DNA of 64,000 bases from Scenedesmus sp. ARA3 (lineage: Eukaryota > Chlorophyta > Chlorophyceae > Sphaeropleales > Scenedesmaceae): the NCBI GenBank assembly GCA_004335835.1, contig RWJK01000905.1:119732-183731 (forward strand), written 5' to 3'. The notes below the pieces were generated by a model. That model was not told the origin of the DNA. It did not search any database and saw only the letters and a list, made by a program, of their open reading frames with translations. Both the position numbers and the translations under genes were made by a program. Of this stretch, positions 11,974 to 23,400 are shown in pieces; the stretch's first letter is position 1; every line of letters begins with the position of its first letter.

Positions 11974-14900
11974 GTGTCGGCAGCAGCGGCTGCACATGGC
12001 ACGCCTGTGAAAGCAGCATCGCAAGCAGCAGCAGCAACGGGGCAGGAGGCCAGCAAAGCTAGCACTCCTGGACCAGCAGCAGCAGCAGTGTCAGGTGCTA
12101 CTGGTGGTACTGCTGCTGCTGGTGCGGTTGACGCTGCCTCGCCTGCACCAGCAGCAGCAAGCAAGGATGGCACCCAAGGAGGCACTTCAGCAGCAGCAGC
12201 AGCAACAGGCACACCAGGGCCTACAGTCACACCCACCAAGCAGCAGCAGCAGCAGCAGGCAGGTGCCAACAAGCAGCAGCAGCAGCAGCAGCAGGTGACC
12301 ATCACCATTGCCTTCAGCAAGCCACGCAGCAGCAGCAGCGACACTTTGCTGCTGAGTCAGGGCAACTGCTTGGTGGCAAACCCTGTACTAAAAAGGGCCC
12401 GCGGCTGGTTCCCCTGTGTAGACAGCCCGCTGCATGTTTACAGCCCTGGAGCTCCGCATTGCTTGCCTTACACGTTTGACCTGCACGTCACAGTTCCTGC
12501 AAGCTTCATGGCTGTCTGCAGTGGGCAGCTGCTGCAGCAGACGTGCATGATGGCCCCGATGCCAGCAGCAGCAACCGCCGGCGATGAAGCAGCAACTGCT
12601 GGTGATGCTTCTACTGGCGGCAGTAGCAGCAGTGCCGGCAAGGTTGTTGCGCGCACGTTTGAGTATGCAGTGCAGACACCGGTAATGCCGAGCCAGCTGA
12701 GCATTGCTGTGGGGCAGTTTGCGGTGATGCCATACGGCGAGCTGCTGGCAGCAGCAGGCACTGCAGGCGCAGCGCTGCCTCCTGGCGCGCCCATCATCAA
12801 TGTGTTCGCGCTGAAAGATGCAGCAGACCATGCTGCTGCTGCTGCGGATGGCAGCACGCAGGCAAGTCAGCATCCAGGTAGCAGGAGCAGCAACGACGCC
12901 GGCAGCAGCAAACCTTCAGCTCCTGGTGCATCAGCAGCAGCAGCAGGTCCAAAAGCGAACGCCAGCGGTGCCACAGCCTCTGATGCAGCCAACAACAACG
13001 CCTCATCGCAGCATGGCATTAGTCATGAGCGGCTGCGGCTGCTGGCTGATACGCTGAAGCCGCTGGGGGTGCTGCTGCGTGCATGTGGCAAGGTGCTGAA
13101 CAGCAGCCTACCTTGGGGGCACCTGCAGGTGGCTGTGCTGCCTGAGGCACTGATGGTGCAGCCGTGGCAGGTGCGGGTGTGTACAGATAGCTGTGCATGC
13201 TCATGTTACGCGCATTATAGGTGCAGGATGAGGTAGGTGGTCCGCCTGCCTGCTCAGGCTGACGATGCATTCGTGGCAGGTGCGGGACATAGAAGAAGTG
13301 TCTCAGCAGCTCCCACGCAAGTCTGTGTCGCTTGACCGTGTTCCTCCTAACACCTGCTGCTGCTACTGCTGCAGGCTGGCTGCGGCAGCATCCTTTTAAG
13401 TGAGGCGCTGCTGGTGCATGACAGCCTGCTGCTGGAGCCGCGCCTGACATCAGCGGCTGCGCTGGCGTCTGGGCTGGCTGCACAGTGAGTTCTGAGGACA
13501 TCATGCAGTGGAAACGGATCACTGGGTGCGCCTGTGGCGGCGGCAGCAGCAGCAGGCAATTCAGCATCGTTTCCGCTGAACACCTGACTGGGCCGCTCAA
13601 GCGGTTTGTTTACTGCAGTGTAGCCCTATTGATGGCTGGCTGCTGCTGAATCACATGCTGCCAACTCACCTGCTGCTGCTGCTCTCAGGTACTTTGGCGT
13701 GCTGCTGCTGCCCAAAGGGCCGGAAGATGGCTGGCTGCTGGCGGGCCTCGCAGGCTGGCTGCAGGGCCTGGCGCTGCGCACGCTGGCCGGCAGCAACGAG
13801 CTGCAGTACAGGCGCTGGCAGGTGTGCGGGTTGGATAACATGTAAAGAGGTATGTAACCTCATGCTTGGGACGTTGGAAGTGCTGGGCATGCTGACCGGC
13901 AGCAACGAGCTGCGGCGCCGCCGCTGGCAGGCAACTGTTGTGCTCTCTGCTTGATGACGGCGGGCAGCTGCCGCCGCTCAGCCCTGTCGCACGCTTGCAC
14001 AATCTAGATTGATGCCATGCGCTGACAAACAGTTTCACGCCCTTGAACCCTCTTGATCTTGCAGGAGCGTGTTGCGCTGGCCTTGGTGGATGATGGCGAG
14101 CAGCTGCCGCCGCTGAGTCCTGTGGTGCGGGGTGGCGACAGGGGCGTCACCGCAGCCTGGGGCAGGTTGCACGGCACGCAGGAGCTGGACCCCTGCAGCG
14201 CGCTGTGCTGGAAAGCAACAGCAGTGATACAGATGCTGGAGCGGCGCATCGGTGAGTCTGGATGCGTGTGTGTGCTGACAGCATGTGCGCGTTTGCTGCA
14301 GGCAAAGAGGAGCTGCGGTGGTTGATTGAGCGCGAACGCACAACTTCGCTTGTTCTTTTCCTGCAGGCGAGGACGAGCTGCGGCGGGCGCTTGAGCGCCT
14401 TGTAAATGGAGCCAAGCTGGCAGCCAGCAATGCACTCTCGCCAGCCGACGCAACAGCAACAGCAGCAGCAGCAGTCAGCCCAGCTCCTGCCAAGCCTGCA
14501 GCAAGCGCAGGCAACCCGGGTATCTCTGGCCCTGCTGCTGCCGCTCCGGCAGTATCTGGAGGAGGCGTGTCTGCTGTGCCGCCATCAGCAGCATCAGGCG
14601 GCGGCGCTGCAGCTGCTGCTGCTGCTGCTGCCGGGGGTGTTGCAGATCGGCTGATGAGCACAGCCAAGTTCCAGAAGCAGATGGGCAAGAAGCAAGGGTT
14701 CAAGAAGGAAGCGCCGGGGTTCTTTGACCGCTGGGTGCACGGCACAGGTGCGGCAAGGGCACCTTGTGTGTGTCTTCTGCTGCTGTATGTACTGCCTCAG
14801 AGTGGCTGGAGTTTCTGTGATGATGTGCGTGCTTTCCCAGCACCATTCCACCATATACAGCACTTCTCCTGCTCATCTCATATACCTGGCCTGTTACGTG

Positions 14901-17900
14901 CAAGACCAAAGAAAGCTTAGATAATCCCACCACTGCTTACAGCCCATATCAACAATCATTGTTGTTGTTTTGCATACATCAACTTGCAGGCATGCCTCAC
15001 CTCACTGCCGGCCTTACCTGGGACCCCAAGCGCTCACTGCTGCAGCTGGCGCTGCGCCAATCTGGCAGCAAGGCAGTCATGCGCGGCGCGCTGAAAGCAG
15101 CAGAACTGCCGCCAGGCGTGCAAGCCGCTGCTGCTGCTGCTGCTGCAGCTGCAGTTGCGGCGGCTGCGCAGCAGCAGGTTTTGCCGCCTGGGGTTTTGCC
15201 TGGCGGTCCTGAGGGTTTAGTGGCTGCTGGGGTTCAGGCTGGCGTGCCGACTTGCCAGCTGAAGGTTCTTGTGAGGGAGCTTGATGTGCTGGAGGAGCAC
15301 CCCATACAGGTGGGTGTTAGTGATATAACAAAGCTGTAACAAAGTGTGCATGCATTGCTTGCTTATGCTGCTCAGGTACATGCAGCGGCCGATATCTGCT
15401 ACCTGTGCACCATAGTCTCATGTCGGTCACTGTCCTGTAATTCTGGTGCGGATCATTGCCATGCCTTCCCACACGTGTTCCTGCTGTGTGTATGTGTTCT
15501 GCTGCGCGCTGGCTGCTGCACACATGTGCAGGTTGGCGCAACTGCCTGCTACTCGCTGCACGAGCTCAAGGTTGGCAGCAAGCTTGGCGACCAACGGCGC
15601 CGCCAGCAGCGCGCAGCAGCGGGCGGCGGCGGGCGTGGCGCGCGCGGCGCACCCTCTTGGGCAGCAGGTGGGGTTCGAAGCTACGAACATCTGGTTTCAT
15701 AGATTTTATCAATGAGAATCGATCAATCGATGTGAGTGAGGCTGAGCTGCAAGGGTGCCCATGTCGTGGCAGCAGTCATTCTGACACGTTTGCGCTGTTC
15801 ATCCTCTGCGTCTGCCTTACACGTGCAGCGTAGATCTGGACGTCAGTGTAAGGGGAGATGCACGGCATTGCACAGCTTGCTTTCCTGCACCTTGTCTCAC
15901 ATTATTTGCCACATCATCTGCTGTGTTCAGGTGCAGCTGAGGAGCTGGATGTGAGTGAGGCGGAGCTGCGGGGTATCCCTGTGCTGTGGGTGGCGCTGGA
16001 CAGCGGCCAGGAGTGGCTGGCTGCGGTCAGCCTGCGCCAGCCTGCACACTGGTGGGCGCTGCAGGTGCGTGTAAGATTATTTGGTGCTTTCGTGATTTAT
16101 CTTCCTGGATGATTGCGCTCAGGCATTCAGGCGTGGCAGAAACCTATGCTGTTTGAAAGGCGGCACACGGTGCGCCAGCGTTGCTGTTGTCTATGGTTTG
16201 CTGATGTGTGCTGGACAGTGGCCAGGAATGGCTGGCTGCGGTCAGCCTGCGCCAGCCTGCACACTGGTGGGCGCTGCAGGTGCGGCCAGCGCTGTTGTGT
16301 GATGTTGGAGAATATAAACGGGCACAGTGGGCCTTACATGTGGTTTGAAAGGGGCTGAAAGTAGCAAGCGCCGTGCTCTGGATTCTAGATGCGTTTGCTG
16401 TGCTGTGCCTGTTGGGCTCCCGTGCGCTATTCTTGTGCAGCTGGGGTACAGCAAGAATGTTGTGGCACAGGCGCAGGCTACAACTTAGGATCTAAATAAC
16501 CTCAGTAATCTAAATAACCTAAATATTCAGTTTTGTGAACCCCTGAGTTCACATGCTCTAGTGCGTTTGCTGCTGCTTTGGCATCTTGCAGCTGGAGCAC
16601 GCAAAGACGTTGTGCCGCCTGCCTTGCCTTACCTTCTCTTTTGCGCGGCCCTGTTGTTCCATTGCTGCAGCTGGAGCACAGCAAGCACGTGGTGGCCTTG
16701 GCACAGGCTGCAGCTTTGACCTTCAATGCGATCTGCGTCTGGGAAGCCTGAGCTCACATGCTATGTTTCGCTTGCTGCTGCCGTGTCATGTTGCAGCTGG
16801 AGCACAGCAAGGATGTGGTTGCTCATGCGCAGGCACAACCTGCTTTGTTTTACGCACCGGCTTGCAAATGTGTCAACGCCCTGCTGTTGTTCCATTGCTG
16901 CAGCTGGAGCACAGCAATGATGTGGTGGCTCAGGCGCAGGCTGTGGTTGGGCTGTGGCCTGCTGTACTTTGATCTGACTCCATTTGTTTTGTGCTGCCCT
17001 GCACCCTCTTGTCGCAGCTGGAGCACAGCAAGGATGTGGTGGCTCAGGCGCAGGCGGTGGTGGGGCTTTCGCCTGCTGTACTTTGATCTGACTCCAGTTG
17101 ATTTGTGTTGCCCTGCGCTGTCACCTTTTGCAGCTGGAGCACAGCAAGGATGTGGTGGCTCAGGCGCAGGCGGTGGTGGGGCTGTCACGCCAGATGGGGC
17201 CAGGCAGCCAGGCCATGTCTGACTACATCGCCACAGTGCTGGCGGGCGTCATGCGCAACCCCGCGGTCTTCTGCAGGTGCGCTGCGCAGCATGCTTTCAC
17301 GAAAAGTATGGGATATAACACATCGGGTATTCTGCTGTGCTCAGTGCTGGGAGGCGTCATGCGCAACCCCGCGGTCTTCTGCAGGTTGGTGTCCTGCCTG
17401 CAACGCTCATGTTGTACAAGCAGCAGCAGCAACAGCAGAACAGAAAATGCAAGCAGTCTGCTGTTGGGCATTCTGGAACCAAGGGTAGTGTGGGTGGGGG
17501 CCAGGCAGCCAGGCCATGTCCGATTACATCGCCACAGTACTGGCGGGAGTCATGCGCAACCCCGCGGTCTTCTGCAGGTAGGTGTCCTGCCTGCAACGAT
17601 TATGTTGCACAAGCAGCAGCAGCAACAGCAGAACAGACAATGCAAGCAGTCTGCTGTTGAGCATTTTGGAACCAAGGGTAGTGTGGGTGGGGGTCAGGCA
17701 GCCAGGCCATGTCTGACTACATCGCCACAGGACTGGCGGGAGTCATGCGCAACCCCGCGGTCTTCTGCAGGTGCGCTGCGCAGCATGCTTTCACGAAAAT
17801 TACGGGAAATAACACATCGGGTATTCTGCTGTGCTCAGTGCTGGGAGGCGTCATGCGCAAAACCGAGGTCTTCTGCAGGTTTGGTGTGTGCAAGGACCAG

Positions 17901-19332
17901 TGGAAAAGGAGCAGCAGCAGCAGCAGCAGCAACAGTACGTTGCCGCAACGTGATATGCTGTTGAGCAATGTGCCTGCGGTATTGGTCGGTGTGTTGAGTA
18001 GAAAAGTACTCTGGCCTAGTGTTGCCGGTGGGCTGCACTATGCCAGGCCACCACTTTGGGCAGCACTATGTTTCACGCAAGCAAATCAGTCTGTTCTGCA
18101 GTCAACTGTGCATAACGCAGCAACCGAAGCTGTCCTGCCGCTGCTGCTGCTGCTGCTGCTGACGCTGCAGGGTGCGCGTGGATGCTGCGCTTGCGCTGGG
18201 GCGCGCGTCAGCTGTGTGTAGAGGGGACCGGCCGCTGCGGGAGCTCATCGCTTACACGCGGTGCGTTGTTTTGCCTACACCCGGTTTGTCCCTAGCGCCG
18301 CAACCATGATGATGTACACACTTGGAATGCATGATGCATGACAAGGGCTTGGATCGCTTATACATTGGTTCCGTGCAACGAGCGCCACTGCTTTACTCTG
18401 TGTCTCTTGTCACTTGCAGGGAGCGGCTGTGTGACCCGCTGACGGGGCTGCTGCGGCCCAACAGCTTCCAAGACCTGGGGTTTCGCTGCTGAGCTGTAAC
18501 CACATGTCAAATGACACTCCTGCTTTGCTGCTGGTGCTGCTCGCAGGGAGCGTTTGTGCAATCCTTGATGCTTAACGCATCACAGCTGATCAACACGCAT
18601 TCATTCTCGTTTTTAGTTGAACCAGATGTTGCACCGCTGTGTTGCTGCCCATGCCTTGTTGCTGCCAGGGAGCGGCTGTACGACCCGCTGACAGGGCTGC
18701 TGCGGCCCAACAGCTTCCAAGACCTGGGGGAGGCACTGCTGAGCCCTGATCAGGGTTCCTGTCACCCCGCTGCTGTACTGCTTCTGCTACTCGCAGGGAG
18801 CTGCTGCTTGTGTCACAGCTGCACAATTCCTAAGCAGCTTTTGTGTTTTTGCCGCCCACCCAACTGCCGCTTGCACTTGCAGGGAGCGGCTGTATGACCC
18901 CCTGACCGGACTGCTGCGCCCCAACAGCTTTCAAGACCTGGGCGAAGCACTGCTGAGCCAGGCGCTGCCTGCTGCACTGGCTGCTGTACGGGACGCCGAG
19001 GGGTGAGCAAGACAATGCATGTGCTGGTGGCAATTTGTGCTTCTTTTATGGCTGCAGTCTGCAAGGCTGTCAGTGGCGACAGGCGTAACAGGTTGCGGCA
19101 TCTTTGCGGGTTTTGAGATCATGGGGGTGCATGTTTTGGTGAATCAGAAAGATCGCATCCATGCATGCCAGGTGAAGGCCAGGTCTCTGCTGCTTCTGCT
19201 GCCGCCTGTGATTGCAGCTTCACGCCACCGCAAGTGCTGGCGCTGCTGCTGGAGCTGCTTGCCTGCAATGACAACAGCCAGCTGCTGCTGTTGCTGATGT
19301 TGTTGCTACTGCCCCCATCATCTCACACACAG

Positions 19333-19382
<50 letters not shown>

Positions 19383-20165
19383 TCACCTGCAGCTTCACGC
19401 CGCCGCAAGTGCTGGCGCTGCTGCTGGAGCTGCTCGCTTGCAATGACAACAGCAGCAACCCGCTGGATGACGGCCACTGGCTGGCAGGCCTGGTGGCAGG
19501 TCTGGGGCAGCTGCGGCTGCGGCACACTGGCGAGTTGGCAAAGGTGAATTCGACATGCGTCAGGCGGTGTGTGCGTGTTTGCTAATCGCACTGTGGCTGC
19601 TGTGTGCGAGGCGGGAGTGTCTAGTTGGCTGTCACTGCACAGCAGGCTTGGCAGCGGCCTTATAGATATTGCGTGTTTGTAGCGTTTCTTTGTGTTGCTG
19701 TGTCGTGTGCAAGGTGGCTACTGGGGGGCTGGCCTGGTGGCGGCGCTGGGCCAGCTGAGGCTGCGAAACACGGCTGAGCTGGCCAAGGTGAGCGTGCGTG
19801 AACTGCTACCAGTGATTCTTTGTACGCGTGTGGGTTGCTGTGTACGCCCGCATGCCGTGTTGGCTGCCACAGCACGGCACGCTTGGCAGCAGCCCTTTGA
19901 AAGAGCCTCGTGGGTTGTGGTGTTTGCTGATGTGCACCGTGCTGGATGATGGCCGCTGGCTGGCAGGCCTGGTGGCAAGTCCGGGTCAGCTGCGGCAACA
20001 AAACACGGCAGAGTTGGCAAGGGTGAGAAGTGTGTTACAAACGTGGCAGACAGTGTGTTGCGCGTGTACTTTGCTATGTGCTTGACTGCCGTGCGAATCA
20101 ACGTATCATGTGGGCTGCTACTGCACACAGGGCTTGGCTGCACCAGTCTGCAATGTTATGGTTGG

Positions 20166-20208
<43 letters not shown>

Positions 20209-20279
20209 ACGAGGGCGACCGCCAGCTGACACACGAGAAGTGGTGACCACACACAACTCAGCAGCCTCTTGTTTATATC

Positions 20280-20331
<52 letters not shown>

Positions 20332-20407
20332 AGGTGCTTCATGAAATAGACCGCCAGCTGGCACACGAAGAAGTGGTGAACGCACACTGCTCGGCAGCCA
20401 TGTGTTG

Positions 20408-20447
<40 letters not shown>

Positions 20448-23400
20448 AGGTGCTGCACGAGATTGACCGCCAGCTCGCACACGAGGAAGTTGTTACCACA
20501 CACAATGCAGTGCTGGGCTGTGCATGCCTCACTGCAGCAACCAACTTAGCAGTGCAGCTACAGCACCCGGCAGCAGCAGCAGTGCTTGACCAAGTGGCTC
20601 AGCTGCTGCTGTCATACACAGGGCCAGGACTTGGCACAGCAGCAGCAGGGGTCAGCAGCAGCAGCAGCAGCAGCAGTGTGAGAGGTGGGCAGATGAAGGC
20701 AACTGCATACAGCTGCCTGCTGCGGGTGGCAGCAGCGCAGTCAGAGGCAGCTCTGCGGAGCCTGGCAGCAGCAGCAATGCAGGCGGCAGCAGCAGCGGCA
20801 GCAGCAGCTGTGCCTGTTGCTGCAGCTTCAGATGCTATGGATGTTGATGAGAAGCAGCAGCAGCGGCAGCAGCAACTAGCAGGCACTGCAGCGGACGGCA
20901 GCGCATTCGCTGCTGCAGCAGCTGACACACTGCATCATCACAGCTACGATGCAACCGCAGAAGCTGCAGCTGCTGCTGCTGCTGCAGCGCAAGCAGCAGC
21001 GCTGCAAGCCAGGTACGGCGACCTGCTGCAGCAGCTGCTGGCATACCAGCCGCCGCTGCTGCTAGATGCAGTGCTAGGCACAGCGCTGCAGCTGCTGCAG
21101 CAGGAGGCTTCTGCTGCAATGCGAGTTAACATACTCAAGGAGGCACTGCTGCTTGTGGCCAAGCTGGAGCAGCAGGGGTCTTATGAACTCAGCCCAGCAG
21201 CATTACTGCCTGATGGTATGCTGGCAGCAGCAGCGGCTGCTGCAGCAGCGGCAGCAACAGCAGCAGAGGCAGAGGCGGCAGCTGCAGCGGCTGCTGCTAC
21301 TGCGGCAGAGGCGGCAGCTGCGGCAGCAGCAGCCACAGCAGCTGCAAGTGCTGCAGTGTTTGCAGCAGATCCTGCTGCCGCTGCTGCTGCAGCTGCTGAC
21401 CCTGCCGCACAAGCAGCATTACCAGCAGGCGATGCAGCAGCAGCGGCAGCTGGTGCTACTGGAGCTGCAGCTGACCCAGCAGCAGCAGCAGCACCAGATG
21501 CTGCAGCTCCAACTGAGCAGGCTGCAGCAGGTGCTGCTGCACCTGCTGCTGCCCCGGCAGATGGCAGTAATCAAGCGGCAGCAACAGCAGCAGCAGCGGC
21601 AGCTGAGCAAGATGCCACAGCTGCAGCAGAAGCTTCTGCTGCTGCCTCAGCAGCAGCCAAGGCGGCATCTGCAGCAGCAGCGGCTGCTGCTGCCGCTGTA
21701 TCCAAGCCTGTGCTACCAGTCAGTGTGGCAACGCTGCTATCGCTGCAGCAGCTGATGTGGAGGCATGAGGAGCCGGCTGTAAGGCAGCTGGCATTCATGC
21801 TGCTGCAGAAACTGGCTGGGCAGCCCGCCACACTGTACAGGTTGGTCCACTTGGCTCGAAGTTGGCTTTCTATCTGTTGTTTCAATTGGTTGGCAGGGTT
21901 CATGTGCTCTGTGTGTCTGCGAGGTGATGCATGCTGCTGCTGGGGACGGATGCAGAGCGGTGCGCAATCACTCCAATGAGAATGACTCCAAGCCCGCCAT
22001 GTGACTAACACACTTGTAACAGTATAACAATGTGTTGCACATATTGTTGTGACACGTTTGCAGAGAGCGTGTGGAAGAGGAGGAGGAGGCCCTGCTGCCA
22101 GCAGCATCAGCTCACACAGCAGCAGGCCTCACTGCTGCTGGTGCTACTCCTACCAAGGGCCCTGCTGCCAGTGGTGGCGCTGCACCCAGTGGAGTGACAG
22201 GGGGTGGCAGGGCAGCTGGAGCTCGCAGCAGCAGGCCTGCAGCCTCTGCAGGTGCGGCTGTGTGTTGCACTCGGGGTGTAGTATTTGCTGTCGCCGTGCC
22301 TGCTGTATTGCTATGCCTTGGAGGTTGCTGTGCATTGAATTGCAACCTGGTGTTCTAGATCTTGCTGAGTGCATTGGAGCGGTTTTGAATGCAAGCGCAT
22401 TGTCAAAATGCCTAGAGTGGCAGGTGGCGGCAGAGCAGCTGGAGCTCGCAGCAGCAGGCCTGCAGCCTCTGCAGGTGCGGCTGTGTGTACTGTCAGGGCT
22501 CGTCACATGCTGCTGCTGTTGCTCGCTGTGCTTGGTCATGGGCTGTGTCGTGGGAGAGCGCTGAGTGTTGTCATGCAATGTTGTGCAGCCAGCCTGCAGT
22601 TCATCTTGGGTGTTCCCGCGTGCCTTGTTGCTGCAGGTGTTTACTGTCCATCCGCTTTTGTTGGGCACATCATGGCTGCTTCCACCAGGCATCACCCCAG
22701 ATCACAGCCTATTCATTCATCAGCAACAGCAACAGCTGTCTTTGGCACACGTTCCCGCTGCCGGTGATGCATTGCCTGGCTATAACCTGTATCATTGAGT
22801 AGCCTGCGCAGCAACGTCCTGTGCTTGCCGCATATCTGTTTCTGCAGGTGGCATGTCCCTCAACCAGACTGGCGCAACCACCATCACCAAAATCAAACTG
22901 GGCGTCAAACTCAAACGGCCACCAAGCACGCCAGGAATGGCAGCAGCAGCAGCAGCATCCGGAGGCGGAGCAGCATCTGCAGCAACAACATCTGCAGGCA
23001 TGCCACCAGCACCACAGCAGCAGCAGCAGCAGACTGCCAGTGGTTCTGCAGCTGGGCTGGCAGCACCTGCTGCTTCTGCAGGTGCTGAGCAAGGCAGTGT
23101 GCTGCAAAGCAGCAGCTCAGTGATGTCAGCAGGCGCAGCACCCAGGTCCGAACAGGCAGCAGCGGCGGCAGCAGCAGCGCCACAGCCTGTTGCTGTTGCT
23201 GCTGCATCGCCTGCTGCGCAAGTGCCTGCAGCAGCAGCGCCACAGCAGCAGCAGCAACAACAGCAAGTGCCACAGCAGCAGCAGGTACCTGCTGCCGCTG
23301 CCGCAGCTCAGGCCGCGCCTGCTGCTCCTGCAGGCATTCAAGCAGCAGCAACAACAGCAGCACCAACAGGTTCAGTAGCAGCAGCAGTGCCAGCAGCAGC

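Noticed and set aside
11412..12344. Long Cys/Leu-rich minus-strand frame
   Set aside because: Antisense of the CAG repeats in TAF2 exon 3; no family resemblance.
15655..15690. GGGGTTCGAAG resembling a tRNA T-arm
   Set aside because: It falls at a TAF2 exon 9 donor and intron start, and the rest of a tRNA is absent.
16435..17190. CRISPR-like array of regularly spaced repeats
   Set aside because: The repeats are copies of a TAF2 exon start, unevenly spaced and with homologous spacers, in a eukaryotic gene.
21153..21755. Long Gln/Leu-rich open frame on the plus strand
   Set aside because: It is the TAF2 exon 15 Ala-rich coding sequence read in another frame; CAG-type repeats keep all frames open.
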